The notes under the pieces were generated by a model. The model was not told the origin of the DNA. It did not search any database and saw only the letters and a list, made by a program, of their open reading frames with translations. Shown one piece after another: positions 51,801 through 59,709 of a stretch of 64,000 nt of DNA. Numbering within the stretch: the stretch's first letter is position 1; each line of letters begins with the position of its first letter. This DNA comes from Sphingomonas donggukensis (GTDB taxonomy: Bacteria; Pseudomonadota; Alphaproteobacteria; Sphingomonadales; Sphingomonadaceae), in the NCBI RefSeq assembly GCF_023674425.1, contig NZ_CP098401.1:1116001-1180000 (forward strand), in the 5' to 3' direction. Position numbers and translations under genes: made by a program.

Positions 51801-52071
51801 CGAGGCGGCGCGCCTGCGGCTGCGCCCGATCCTGATGACCAGCCTCGCGTTCATCTTCGGCGTGCTGCCACTCGCCATTTCCACCGGCGCGGGCGCGAAC
51901 AGCCGTATCGCGATCGGCACGTCGGTGATCGGCGGCATGCTGACCGCGACGATCCTGGCGATCTTCTACATCCCGCTGTTCTTCGTGCTCGTCCGCCGCG
52001 GCGTGCGCGACGGACTGGCGAAGATGCGCGGCAAGCCGACGGGGTTCCAGCCGCGCGAGGAAACCGCATGA
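48874..52071 (+). CDS. RND multidrug efflux pump (AcrB/HAE1-like)
   Basis: A 1065-residue inner-membrane pump with 12 transmembrane helices in two halves and two large periplasmic loops. It begins ISRIFIDRPIFAWVIAIVIM. The proton-relay Asp pair is in GLLVDDAIVVVENVER, and the second half has GLTAKNAILIIEFAEQ. The periplasmic porter domains contain VTISATFDKGTDPDIAQVQV. It is a hydrophobic/amphiphilic efflux type pump fed by the upstream adaptor (GTG start four bases after its stop). Confidence 0.95.
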   Translation: MISRIFIDRPIFAWVIAIVIMLAGLGAMFSLPIAQYPDVAPPQVNIRATYPGASAETLENSVTQVLEQQLTGIDGLLYFTSSSSSRGAVTISATFDKGTDPDIAQVQVQNSVQQAISRLPQQVQQQGLRVTKSNPDFLMIVAVYDESDKRTNADVSDYLVSNLQDALGRVPGVGESNVFGSQYAMRVWLDPARLASVGLIPGDVITAITNQNTEVAAGEVGGLPNSAEQMLNATVTAQSRLQTPEQFANIILKTQQSGATVRLADVARIELGQESYAAVSRVNGHPGAGIAVSLAPGADALETAENVKAFVEGAAKNFPDGLTYAYPNDTTAFIKLSIEEVVKTLIEAVILVVIVMFVFLQSWRATLIPTIAVPVVLLGTFAVFALAGFSINTLTLFGLVLAIGLLVDDAIVVVENVERLMEENPEMSPREATIESMNEITVALIAIALVLSAVFLPMAFFGGSTGVIYRQFSLTVISAMILSVVVALVLSPALTANLLKQRHAEKREGWAERRFPRAAHLVHRAGEKFNRGFEVASEKYVAASQRVIDRKWIFLLIYAGVFALLVILFFRLPTSFLPSEDQGTVSVQFRLPAGATQNRTRVVQEQVQDYFLGPESKNAKVMLTVAGGGGGGASGQNTGQGFINLTDWADRKGADNTADAIAKRASGAFRGLRDAEVFVLVPPAIRGLGQSSGFTMELQNTGGLSREQFVAARERLLAAANADPMLDRVRLSDLPDIATLRVDVDPTKLAALGLTQADVNATLSTAWGGRYVNDFIDRGRVKRVYVQGDAPYRAAPEDIQKWFVRGSDGQMVPFSSFATISWSQAPTTLSRFSGVPAFEFQGQAASGTSSGEAMDRIAELAAQIPGTSVAWAGLSFQERLSSGQAPLLYGLSLLVVFLCLAALYESWSIPFAVLLVIPLGLVGAIFAVTLRGLENDVYLQIGLLTTMGLTAKNAILIIEFAEQAEKKGKRVIDAALEAARLRLRPILMTSLAFIFGVLPLAISTGAGANSRIAIGTSVIGGMLTATILAIFYIPLFFVLVRRGVRDGLAKMRGKPTGFQPREETA

Positions 52072-53555
52072 TCCGCGCCCTTACCACCGCCGCGTCGGCG
52101 CTCGCGCTCGGCGCGTGTTCGCTGGCGCCCGCCTATGAGCGGCCCGCGACGCCCGTGCCGCCATCGTGGCCGGTCGGCGACGCATATCTTCGTCAAAGCG
52201 AGGCGGCGCTGCCCGCGGTCAGCTATCGCGATATCTTCCGCGACCCGCGGCTCCAGCGCATCATCGAAAGCGCACTCGCCAACAACCGCGACCTGCGCGC
52301 CGCCGCCGCCAACATCGCCATCGCCCGCGCGCAGTATCGCATCCAGCGCGCGGACCGCCTGCCCAATGTCACGGCCGGCGCGACCGCAGGCATCCGGCGC
52401 GGCACCAGCCAGGGTACGACCGGCACCGGCACCTCGGTTTCGACCGGCGGCGGCGTGTCCGACAGCTATTCGGCGGACGTCGGCGTCACCGCGTTCGAGC
52501 TGGACCTGTTCGGACGCGTCGCTTCGCTCAGCCGCGCAGCGCTCAACGACTATTTCGCGACCGAAGCCGCCGCACGCGCCACGCGCTTGACCCTCGTCAG
52601 CGACATCGCCGATGCCTGGCTGACCTATGCCTCCGACCGTAGCCTGATGCTGATCGCTGAAAACACCTCGAAAAGCGCGATGCAAAGCGTCCGGCTGACG
52701 CGTTTGCGACTGGAAGGCGGCATCGTGCCGCGTACCGACCTGCGGCAAGCCGAACTGGTACTCGCGCAAGCCAATTCCGACCTTGCCGAGCAGCGCACGG
52801 CGCTCGCACAGGACGCCAATCTGCTAAGGCTGCTGGTTGGCGCTGACGTCGATGCCACCCTGCTCCCCGCCTCGATCGAATCGGTCGAGACCACGCTCGC
52901 CGAGCTGCCCGCGGGCCTCGACTCGGGCGTCCTGCTGCGCCGTCCCGACGTGGTGCAGGCCGAATATTCGCTCCGATCCGCCAACGCCCAGATCGGCGCG
53001 GCGCGCGCGGCGCTGTTCCCGCGCATCAGCCTGACCGGCTTGCTCGGCGTCGCCTCGGGCGCGCTAGGATCGCTGTTCAGCGGCGACGCCTTCACTTGGA
53101 GCGCGAGCGCCGGTGCCGACTACAACATCTTCAATGCCGGGGCCGGACGCGAAGGCGTGCTCCAATCCCGCGCCCAGCGCGACCTTGCCCTCGCCAATTA
53201 CGAAAAGGCGATCCAGACGGCGTTCCGCGAAGTCTCCGACGCGCTCGCCCGCCGCGGCACCGTCGCCGATCAGGCACGCGCGCAAATCGGCCTCGTCGCC
53301 TCCGCGCAGGACAATTATGCGCTCAACGACCTCCGTTACCGCGGCGGGATCGACACGTTCCTGAACAGCCTCGACGCGCAGCGGTCGCTCTACAATGCCC
53401 AGCGGTCGCTGGTGGCGACGCGGCTGGTCCGCGCTCAGAACCTCGTCGATCTCTACCGGACGATCGGCGGCGACGCGCTGCTCGATGCGACTACGGACGG
53501 CCCGCGACCGCTCAGCCCCGAGCCGACGGCCACGCCGGTTCCGCGCACCCGCTGA
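52068..53555 (+). CDS. RND efflux outer-membrane channel lipoprotein (OprM/NodT-like)
   Basis: A 495-residue outer-membrane factor. A lipobox (ALGAC) precedes SLAPAYERPATPVP, and two TolC-like repeats follow (DPRLQRIIESALANNRDLRA and AQIGAARAALFPRISLTG). It completes the tripartite pump. Its start overlaps the pump stop (ATGA). It is distinct from the TolC homologue at 29793. The C-terminal Pro/Thr-rich tail is unusual but short. Confidence 0.93.
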   Translation: MIRALTTAASALALGACSLAPAYERPATPVPPSWPVGDAYLRQSEAALPAVSYRDIFRDPRLQRIIESALANNRDLRAAAANIAIARAQYRIQRADRLPNVTAGATAGIRRGTSQGTTGTGTSVSTGGGVSDSYSADVGVTAFELDLFGRVASLSRAALNDYFATEAAARATRLTLVSDIADAWLTYASDRSLMLIAENTSKSAMQSVRLTRLRLEGGIVPRTDLRQAELVLAQANSDLAEQRTALAQDANLLRLLVGADVDATLLPASIESVETTLAELPAGLDSGVLLRRPDVVQAEYSLRSANAQIGAARAALFPRISLTGLLGVASGALGSLFSGDAFTWSASAGADYNIFNAGAGREGVLQSRAQRDLALANYEKAIQTAFREVSDALARRGTVADQARAQIGLVASAQDNYALNDLRYRGGIDTFLNSLDAQRSLYNAQRSLVATRLVRAQNLVDLYRTIGGDALLDATTDGPRPLSPEPTATPVPRTR

Positions 53556-53768
53556 CTATTCGTCCTCGAGCGCCGCCTCGTCTTCGTCCTCCATGTCGAG
53601 GTCGTCGGCGTCCTCCATCTCCAGCTGCTCCTCGATCGCCTCGCTGATGAGGTCCAGCTGTTCCAGCGTCGCTTCATACTCGACCGTCTCGCCGTCCTCG
53701 TCCTCCAGATGCAGCAGATAGCCGTCGGCTTCCGCCGTGATCGAGAATTGCCCCAGGGTCTTGGCCAT
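53556..53768 (-). CDS. Small acidic protein of unknown function
   Basis: A 70-residue protein with an N-terminal beta-like segment (LGQFSITAEADGYLLHLEDED) and a C-terminal half of Glu/Asp runs ending LEDE. No named family was recognised; similar short acidic proteins are common in sphingomonads. Its stop lies directly against the convergent RND channel stop. Codon use and position support a real gene. Confidence 0.72.
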   Translation of the reverse strand: MAKTLGQFSITAEADGYLLHLEDEDGETVEYEATLEQLDLISEAIEEQLEMEDADDLDMEDEDEAALEDE

Positions 53769-53870
53769 CGAAACTCTCCACTTGCAGGATTTGTGGTGCC
53801 TAACCCCGCGAGCGCGAGAGCGTTCCGGCGCGGTTTGCCATTCGCTGCGCCCGCGCTACCAAGCGATCCG

Positions 53871-54425
53871 ATGACGCGCTTCACGGTCAACAACCAGCCG
53901 GTCCAGTACCGCCTCGATCCCGCCACCCCCCTGCTGTGGGCGCTGCGCGACGCATCGAACCTGACCGGCACGAAATACGGCTGCGGCAGCGGCGATTGCG
54001 GGGCGTGCACGGTCGATATCGACGGTGTCGCGGTACGATCCTGCACGGTCGCCATCGGCAGTATTGAGGGCGCGTTCGTCACCACGATCGAGGCGCTGTC
54101 GCGCGATCGCAGCCACCCATTGCAACAGGCGCTGCTGGCGGCGAACGTCGTGCAATGCGGTTACTGCATCCCCGGCATCGTGATGACCGCGCAGGCGCTG
54201 CTGCGGCGTAACCGCAATCCCAGCGAGGACGATGTCCGCCGCAGCATCACCAACCTGTGCCGCTGCGGCATCTATCCCCGCCTGACCGACGCGATCCTGC
54301 AGGCCGCCAGCGTCATGCGCGGGGACGAGACGATCGCCCCGACGCCGCGCCCGGACGTCGACCCGGCGGAGGCCGCGCGCGACGTGCCCGCGCTCGCCCC
54401 GCCGCCTGCGCGCCCGCAATCCTGA
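53871..54425 (+). CDS. [2Fe-2S] small subunit of a molybdenum hydroxylase
   Basis: A 184-residue protein carrying both iron-sulfur sites of the xanthine dehydrogenase/aldehyde oxidoreductase small subunit: plant-ferredoxin-type YGCGSGDCGACTV with a later Cys in RSCTVAIG, and the helical CGYCIPG ... NLCRCGIY. It passes electrons from a molybdopterin subunit. No large subunit or FAD subunit is adjacent, so it is an orphan here. A 30-residue Pro/Ala-rich C-terminal tail follows. ATG 53871 gives the family start. Confidence 0.9.
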   Translation: MTRFTVNNQPVQYRLDPATPLLWALRDASNLTGTKYGCGSGDCGACTVDIDGVAVRSCTVAIGSIEGAFVTTIEALSRDRSHPLQQALLAANVVQCGYCIPGIVMTAQALLRRNRNPSEDDVRRSITNLCRCGIYPRLTDAILQAASVMRGDETIAPTPRPDVDPAEAARDVPALAPPPARPQS

Positions 54426-54522
54426 CGGATTGCTTTCAACGCAATTCAGCCACGGCTCATCCCCGCAGGCCTAACCCGGCTTTACCGACAACGCCGGGGA
54501 TCCGGCCAGTGGAGTAACAGGC

Positions 54523-55467
54523 ATGAAGAAGCCGATCTTGGTTGCGCTGATCGCGGCGACCGCGCTGGTGCCGATCGCGGCGAGCGCACAGGAATGGCAG
54601 GGCCGACGCGGCAACCGCGGCGGTGACCAGTCGCAACAGGACGGGCGCGGCGCCCGCGCCGAGGCTCGGGCAGAGGTGCGTGCCGAAGGCCAGACCTTCG
54701 ACCGCGAAGCCTTCCGCGCCCAGCGTCAGGCAGAACGCGCCGCGCGTCAGGCCCAACCGGCGCCCGCTCAGGTGCAGCAGGCCGAGCAGCCGCGCCGCGA
54801 CTGGCGTGGTGGCGGACAGCCGCAGCAGCAACAGCCGGCACCGGTGTTCAACCGCGAACAGCGTGGCGAAGTCCGCGACTTCAACCGCGGCCGCCCGGAT
54901 CGTCAGGTCGATCGCCAGCCCGACGGCCAGTATCTGCGCAACAACGGCGTGGCGCGCCCGACCTACAGCCAGGATCGCCGCCCCGACTGGCGCGGTGACC
55001 GCAGGGACGACCGGCGCGATGACCGGCGCGATGATCGCCGGGACGACCGGCGTGACGACCGCCGCGGCAACTGGAACGGCAATTCCGGGTGGAACGGCAA
55101 CTCGGGCTGGAACGGCAGCAACTGGAGCCGCGGCGACAACCGCTCCAACGCTCAGCGGTGGAACCGGACGTGGCGCAACGACAACCGCTACGACTGGCAG
55201 GATTTCCGCAGCCGCAACCGGGGTGCCTACCGCCTGCCGCGCTACTACGCGCCGCAGGGGTACCACTACGGCTACCAGCGGTTCGGGATCGGCCTGACGC
55301 TCGGCGCGATGCTGTACTCGCGCAACTACTGGATCGACGATCCGTGGCAGTACCGCCTGCCCGAAGCGTACGGCCCGTATCGCTGGGTGCGCTATTACAA
55401 TGATGCGCTGCTGGTCGATGTCTATTCGGGTGAAGTCGTCGACGTCATCTACGACATCTTCTGGTAA
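54523..55467 (+). CDS. RcnB-family periplasmic protein
   Basis: A 314-residue exported protein with a signal peptide (through ASAQ), a long charged, Gln/Arg-rich low-complexity middle including DRRD repeats and Trp-Asn-Gly repeats, and a C-terminal RcnB domain (RGAYRLPRYYAPQGYHYGYQ then SGEVVDVIYDIFW). RcnB proteins take part in nickel/cobalt homeostasis in E. coli; in sphingomonads the family is large and its role is less clear. It has its own terminator downstream. Confidence 0.86.
   Translation: MKKPILVALIAATALVPIAASAQEWQGRRGNRGGDQSQQDGRGARAEARAEVRAEGQTFDREAFRAQRQAERAARQAQPAPAQVQQAEQPRRDWRGGGQPQQQQPAPVFNREQRGEVRDFNRGRPDRQVDRQPDGQYLRNNGVARPTYSQDRRPDWRGDRRDDRRDDRRDDRRDDRRDDRRGNWNGNSGWNGNSGWNGSNWSRGDNRSNAQRWNRTWRNDNRYDWQDFRSRNRGAYRLPRYYAPQGYHYGYQRFGIGLTLGAMLYSRNYWIDDPWQYRLPEAYGPYRWVRYYNDALLVDVYSGEVVDVIYDIFW
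54997..55065 (+). repeat. 12-bp tandem repeat coding for DRRD units
   Basis: About five and a half copies of a GACCGNCGNGAN unit inside the RcnB-like gene, giving a repeated Asp-Arg-Arg-Asp tract. Third-position differences show the repeat is old or under protein-level selection. Copy number is likely variable. Confidence 0.8.
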
Positions 55468-55475
55468 CTCGGCAC

Positions 55476-55511
55476 GGGGCCGGTCCGTCAGCGGGCTGGC
55501 CCCTTGCTTTT
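55476..55511 (+). terminator. Intrinsic terminator after the RcnB-like gene
   Basis: GGGGCCGG (55476-55483) pairs with CTGGCCCC (55496-55503) with one G-T pair, a 12-base loop, then TTGCTTTT. It lies nine bases past the stop. Confidence 0.72.
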
Positions 55512-55541
55512 GCGAGGCAGTGGAGCGACTTGGGCAGCGTC

Positions 55542-56219
55542 ATGACGATCGCGCTCACCAACCCCGACAAGCCCTCCCCCGCCCGCGCCCGCTTCGGTAT
55601 CGACGTCGGCGCCCGGCTCGATGCGATGCCCGGCGTCAAGCGCGCGAAGATCGACACCGCGCAGGTCTATTACATGGCCGACTTCGTGACCGACGAGGAA
55701 TGCCACGGCCTGTGCTTCCTGATCGACAAGGGCCGGCGTCCGTCCACCCTGCTCTCCGAAACCCAGGACAGCGAATTCCGCACCAGCGAAAGCTGCGACC
55801 TCCATCGCTACACCCCGCAGGTGCGCCGCATCGACGAGCGCATCGCCGACCTGCTCGGCATTCCCCATGCGCACGGCGAGACGATGCAGGGCCAGCGCTA
55901 CGCCCCCGGACAGCAGTTCCGCGCGCATTACGACCATTTCCGCTCCGACATGCCCTATTGGCCGCGCATGGAAGCAGAGGGCGGCCAGCGCACCTGGACC
56001 GCGATGATCTACCTGAGCGACGTCGAGGAAGGCGGCACGACGTGGTTTCCCCAGGCCGGCATCCGCATCCCGCCGCGCAAGCGCCTGCTGCTCGCCTGGA
56101 ATAACATGGCCGCCGACGGCAGCCCCAATCCCTTCACCCTGCATGAGGGTACCGCGGTGACGAAGGGCACGAAATACGTCATCACCAAATGGTTTCGCGA
56201 AGGCCATTGGTTGCGCTGA
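55542..56219 (+). CDS. 2-oxoglutarate/Fe(II) dioxygenase, prolyl 4-hydroxylase-like
   Basis: A 225-residue enzyme of the P4H alpha-subunit family. The iron site is HYDHF (His, Asp) with the distal His in TLHEGTAVTKGTKYVITKW, which also holds the Lys that binds 2-oxoglutarate. RTWTAMIYLSDVEEGGTTWF is the family core. It probably hydroxylates a protein proline, but no target is known. An in-frame TTG at 55530, four bases after GGAG, is an alternative start. Confidence 0.88.
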   Translation: MTIALTNPDKPSPARARFGIDVGARLDAMPGVKRAKIDTAQVYYMADFVTDEECHGLCFLIDKGRRPSTLLSETQDSEFRTSESCDLHRYTPQVRRIDERIADLLGIPHAHGETMQGQRYAPGQQFRAHYDHFRSDMPYWPRMEAEGGQRTWTAMIYLSDVEEGGTTWFPQAGIRIPPRKRLLLAWNNMAADGSPNPFTLHEGTAVTKGTKYVITKWFREGHWLR

Positions 56220-56244
56220 CGCATCGCGGCTACAGGGGTCCGCG

Positions 56245-58005
56245 ATGAGCAATGTCCTTGGCATAGAACGATCGATCCTCGGCCAGCCGTGGCGTTGGCG
56301 CGGGCTTGCCGACGACCGCCGCGACGGCCTCGTCCCCGACGATCTCGTCACCGGCCTGCTGCTGTCGCGCGGCTGCCCGCGCGACGCGCTGGAGATGTAC
56401 CGCAGCCCCAGCATCCGCGGTTTCATGCCCGACCCCTCGATCTTCCGCGACATGGACCGCGCCGCCGATCGCCTGGCCGATGCCGTGGTCGCGGGCGAGC
56501 AAGTCGCGGTGTTCGGCGATTACGACGTCGATGGCGCGACCTCGGCGGCCGTCGTCATCCGCCTGTTGCGCGATCTGGGCCTGTCGCCCACCGCTTACAT
56601 CCCCGACCGAATGACCGAAGGCTATGGCCCGACCAGCGCCGCGCTGATCCGTTTGGGCACGGAGGGCGCGCGGCTGATCGTCACCGTCGATTGCGGAGCG
56701 CAAGCGTTTGCCCCGCTCCAGGCCGCCGCCGACGCCGGCATCGACGTGGTGGTCGTGGATCACCACCAATGTGCCAGTGCGCTGCCCGTCGCCCACGCGC
56801 TCGTGAACCCCAACCGCCTCGACGAAACCGATGGCGCCGCCCACGGCCACCTTGCCGCCGTTGGCGTCGCCTTCCTGCTCGGCGCCGCGTTGCTCCGCAC
56901 GTTGCGCGCACGCGGCTTTTTCGCGAGTCGACCCGAACCGCGATTGCTCGACCTCCTCGATCTCGTCGCGCTCGGCACCGTCGCCGACGTCGCGCAGTTG
57001 AAGGGCCTGAACCGCGCGTTCGTTGCACAGGGCCTGAAGGTCATGGCTGGCCGGCGCGGCGTCGGCATGAACGCGCTCATCACCGCCTCGCGCCTCACCC
57101 GCGCGCCGACGTGCAGCGACCTCGGCTTCGCGCTCGGCCCGCGCATCAACGCCGGCGGGCGGGTCGGCAAGTCCGACCTCGGTGTGCGCCTGCTCACCAC
57201 CGACGACCCCGACGAAGCGCGCGCCATCGCCGAGGAACTCGACCGGCTGAACGAGGAACGCCGCGCGATCGAGGCGGGCGTTCAGGTCGAGGCCGAGGCG
57301 CTGATCGCCGCACAGCACAACCGCGCCGTTGCCGTCGTCGCCGGCCAGGGCTGGCACCCCGGCGTCATCGGCATCGTCGCGGGCCGGCTGAAGGAAAAGA
57401 CCGGCCGCCCCGCGATCGTCATCGCCATCGATGAGCACGGCGTCGGCAAGGGCTCGGGCCGCTCGATCCCCGGTGTCGATCTCGGCGCCGCGGTGCTGGC
57501 GGCCAAGGAACACGGCCTGCTCGTGGCAGGCGGCGGCCACGCGATGGCGGCGGGGCTGACCATCGCCGCCGACCGGGTCGCCGCGTTCGCCGACTTCCTG
57601 GAGGAGCGGCTGACCGAAGCGGTGGCACGCTCGGCGGATGGTCGCGCGCTGCTGCTCGACGCGGTGCTCGCGCCCGGCGGCGTGTCCCCCGACCTGGTCG
57701 GCGCGCTGGAGGCGGGCGGCCCCTACGGCATGGGCTGGCCCGCGCCCCGCGTCGCTGCCGGCCCGGTCCGGGTGGTGAAGGCCGATGTGGTCGGCAACGG
57801 CCACGTCCGCGCCATCGTCGCCGGAGACGACGGTCGCAGCCTGAAGGCGATGGCGTTCCGCAGCGCCGACACGCCGCTGGGCGCCGCGCTGATCGGCGCG
57901 CCCCCGCACCGCCGCCTGTGGGTCGCCGGACGCGCGAAGCTGGACGACTGGGGCAGCCGCCCCGCCGCCGAACTCCACCTCGACGACGCCGCCTGGTGCG
58001 ATTGA
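56245..58005 (+). CDS. recJ: Single-stranded-DNA exonuclease RecJ
   Basis: A 586-residue 5'-3' exonuclease in recombination and mismatch repair. The DHH-phosphoesterase motifs are visible: FGDYDVDGATSA (motif I), IVTVDCGAQA, VVVVDHHQC (DHH) and the DHHA1 segment VAGGGHAMAAGLTI. A final OB domain is present. The length is normal. The start is 25 bases after the dioxygenase stop, so the two may be cotranscribed. Confidence 0.96.
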   Translation: MSNVLGIERSILGQPWRWRGLADDRRDGLVPDDLVTGLLLSRGCPRDALEMYRSPSIRGFMPDPSIFRDMDRAADRLADAVVAGEQVAVFGDYDVDGATSAAVVIRLLRDLGLSPTAYIPDRMTEGYGPTSAALIRLGTEGARLIVTVDCGAQAFAPLQAAADAGIDVVVVDHHQCASALPVAHALVNPNRLDETDGAAHGHLAAVGVAFLLGAALLRTLRARGFFASRPEPRLLDLLDLVALGTVADVAQLKGLNRAFVAQGLKVMAGRRGVGMNALITASRLTRAPTCSDLGFALGPRINAGGRVGKSDLGVRLLTTDDPDEARAIAEELDRLNEERRAIEAGVQVEAEALIAAQHNRAVAVVAGQGWHPGVIGIVAGRLKEKTGRPAIVIAIDEHGVGKGSGRSIPGVDLGAAVLAAKEHGLLVAGGGHAMAAGLTIAADRVAAFADFLEERLTEAVARSADGRALLLDAVLAPGGVSPDLVGALEAGGPYGMGWPAPRVAAGPVRVVKADVVGNGHVRAIVAGDDGRSLKAMAFRSADTPLGAALIGAPPHRRLWVAGRAKLDDWGSRPAAELHLDDAAWCD

Positions 58006-58066
58006 TCCGAAGACCGCTTGACCCCGCGCCCACCTTTCCCTAACCGGCGCCTCTGCCACGGCACGT

Positions 58067-58141
58067 GGCCCCTTCGTCTAGCGGTTAGGACGCGGCCCTT
58101 TCACGGCTGAAGCACGGGTTCGATTCCCGTAGGGGTCACCA
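58067..58141 (+). tRNA. tRNA-Glu (anticodon UUC)
   Basis: Cloverleaf nearly identical to the CUC gene at 38957: acceptor GGCCCCU/AGGGGUC, anticodon loop CUUUCAC, T loop UUCGAUU, discriminator A and encoded CCA. The anticodon UUC reads GAA and GAG. Confidence 0.97.
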
Positions 58142-58201
58142 ATCTCGCAAAATTTGAATGAGCGCGCGCGAGGATGGTCTCGCCGGCGCTTTCCGACTGG
58201 C

Positions 58202-58651
58202 CTACGCGCCAGTCTCCAGTCCCAACGCGCGGTCGAGCGACCAGCGGCCCGGGCCGCGTGCGATCAGGGGAAGCAGGATCGCCGCCCAGCTGAGGTGGGT
58301 GGGCCAAGCGTCGGGATAGACGAACAGCTGGATGACGAGCGTCATCCCGAGCAGCGCGGCGGCGGCGCCGCGGGTGGCGAGGCCGAGGACCAGCAGGATC
58401 GGAAACAGGTGCTCCGAATATGTCGCGGCATAGACCGCGACGTCGGGCGGGATCAGCGGCAGGACGTATTCGTTCGCGAACAGGTCGCGGGCACCGTCGG
58501 TGATGGTCAGCACCCCCTCCACCTTCGTGCGGCCCGACAGGAAGAAGATCGCGGCGATGCCGAGCCGCGCGACGAGCAGCAGCAGGTCGCGCGGGATCGC
58601 GCGGTTCAGGCGCGCCGCCGCGCGTGCGTACACATTGGTATCGTCGATCAT
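58202..58651 (-). CDS. DoxX-family membrane protein (bufferin-locus BufD-like)
   Basis: A 149-residue inner-membrane protein with four predicted helices. The DoxX signature is [18 protein letters not shown] followed by [16 protein letters not shown]. It lies 31 bases downstream of the DUF2282 precursor gene on the same strand, the usual place for a DoxX gene in bufferin operons. Its role there is not established; electron transfer or membrane association of the system has been suggested. ATG 58651 was preferred to an upstream in-frame start. Confidence 0.85.
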   Translation of the reverse strand: MIDDTNVYARAAARLNRAIPRDLLLLVARLGIAAIFFLSGRTKVEGVLTITDGARDLFANEYVLPLIPPDVAVYAATYSEHLFPILLVLGLATRGAAAALLGMTLVIQLFVYPDAWPTHLSWAAILLPLIARGPGRWSLDRALGLETGA

Positions 58652-58682
58652 CACGCTCTCCATCCGTCGGGCCGCTCGCGGC

Positions 58683-58955
58683 TTAAGCCTTGGGCGTCAG
58701 CGAGCCATTGCCCTTGGGCGTCTTGATCGCGGTGCAGGTACCGGCCTTCACCAGCTTCCACGCATCGCCCTGATAGGCGACCTTCGACGTGCCGGCGCAG
58801 CTGGTGCCGGCGCCCGCCTTGCAGTCGTTCTTGCCGGCGAGGGAGACGCCGTAGCATTTCTCCATCGCCTTGCCCGCCTTCTGGGCGGTGGCGGCGCTGC
58901 CGAGGGCGATGCTGAGCGCAAGCGCGGCGGCGATCGTGGCGGGAGTGTTGGTCAC
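58683..58955 (-). CDS. bufA1: Bufferin precursor, DUF2282 (BufA1-type)
   Basis: A 90-residue precursor with a cleavable signal peptide (through AATAQ) and a short Cys-containing core with the DUF2282 pattern [15 protein letters not shown] ... SCAGTS ... GTC; Cys at 34, 45, 53 and 74. In characterised members the cysteines are turned into thiooxazoles by an MNIO enzyme, and the exported product binds copper. The GTG start has AAGGA seven bases upstream. A SigF-type promoter motif lies about 100 bases upstream, and doxX follows. It lacks its own bufB/bufC neighbours. Confidence 0.88.
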   Translation of the reverse strand: MTNTPATIAAALALSIALGSAATAQKAGKAMEKCYGVSLAGKNDCKAGAGTSCAGTSKVAYQGDAWKLVKAGTCTAIKTPKGNGSLTPKA

Positions 58956-59057
58956 GGTGATTTCCTTGGCAGCGGCCTCTACGTGCGGCGAGCCAAAGGG
59001 ACGGCCCGCCGCACGGTGACCCGGGGAGGCCTTTGGGGGCAGGGTCACGTCCAGTGT

Positions 59058-59083
59058 TTCGCGCCGGCGCCGACATCGGTTAC
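59058..59083 (-). promoter_or_regulatory. SigF-type promoter for bufA1-doxX
   Basis: On the minus strand GTAACC (59083-59078), exactly 16 bases, then CGAA (59061-59058). The same two boxes and spacing recur before sigF and before bufA2. The start codon of bufA1 is 103 bases further on. Confidence 0.75.
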
Positions 59084-59127
59084 ACTCAAGACCGCGATCG
59101 CGCGGCAACCGGGACCGCGCCGGCGAT

Positions 59128-59153
59128 GTAACCGATCGCGCGATCCCAGCGAA
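59128..59153 (+). promoter_or_regulatory. SigF-type promoter for sigF-nrsF (autoregulation)
   Basis: GTAACC (59128-59133), 16 bases, CGAA (59150-59153). It sits about 20 bases before the sigma-factor start, so the leader is very short. It implies that the sigma factor transcribes its own gene. Confidence 0.78.
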
Positions 59154-59172
59154 TACCGGCTCGGGAGTGCAT

Positions 59173-59709
59173 GTGAGGGCGAGCGAGGACCAGCTCAGGC
59201 GGTGGATGATCGGGGGTCTCGATGGAGACTCGCGCGCCTATGCCGCATTGCTCGACGCGCTCGTGCCGATGCTGCGCGCCTTTTTCGCGCGGCGCCTGAC
59301 GGGTGCCGCGGAGGACGTCGAGGATTTGGTACAGGACACGATGATCGCTCTCCACACCCGCCGCGCCAGCTATGACCGCAACCGCGTCTTCTCGGCGTGG
59401 TGCTATGCGATCGCGCGCCACAAGATGGTCGATTTCTTCCGCCGCCGGCGGGTGACGGTGCCGATCGACGCGCTCGAGGACATATTGGTCGCCGAAGGGT
59501 TCGAGGACGCGGCCTGCGCGCGGATGGATATCGACCGGCTGCTCGGCACCCTGTCCCCCAAGCAGGCGCGCATCATCCGCGAAACCAGGATCGAGGGGCT
59601 GACGACGGCCGAGGCCGCACGGCGCGGCACCATCGGCGAATCCGACGTCAAGGTATCGGCCCACCGCGGCCTGACCGCGCTTGCCCGCCGCATTCGGGGC
59701 GGTGCCTGA
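59173..59709 (+). CDS. sigF: ECF RNA polymerase sigma factor (SigF-like)
   Basis: A 178-residue ECF sigma factor. Region 2 runs [17 protein letters not shown] ... [27 protein letters not shown], and region 4 is [39 protein letters not shown]. The Caulobacter SigF/NrsF pair (metal and chromate stress) is the closest characterised match in layout. GTG 59173 has GGGAG five bases upstream; GTG 59167 is an alternative. Its stop overlaps the anti-sigma start by one base (TGATG), which couples their translation. Confidence 0.93.
   Translation: MRASEDQLRRWMIGGLDGDSRAYAALLDALVPMLRAFFARRLTGAAEDVEDLVQDTMIALHTRRASYDRNRVFSAWCYAIARHKMVDFFRRRRVTVPIDALEDILVAEGFEDAACARMDIDRLLGTLSPKQARIIRETRIEGLTTAEAARRGTIGESDVKVSAHRGLTALARRIRGGA

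Noticed and set aside
54997..55065. Evenly spaced repeats considered as a CRISPR array
   Set aside because: The unit is 12 bp without spacers and lies in frame within the RcnB-like gene as DRRD codons.
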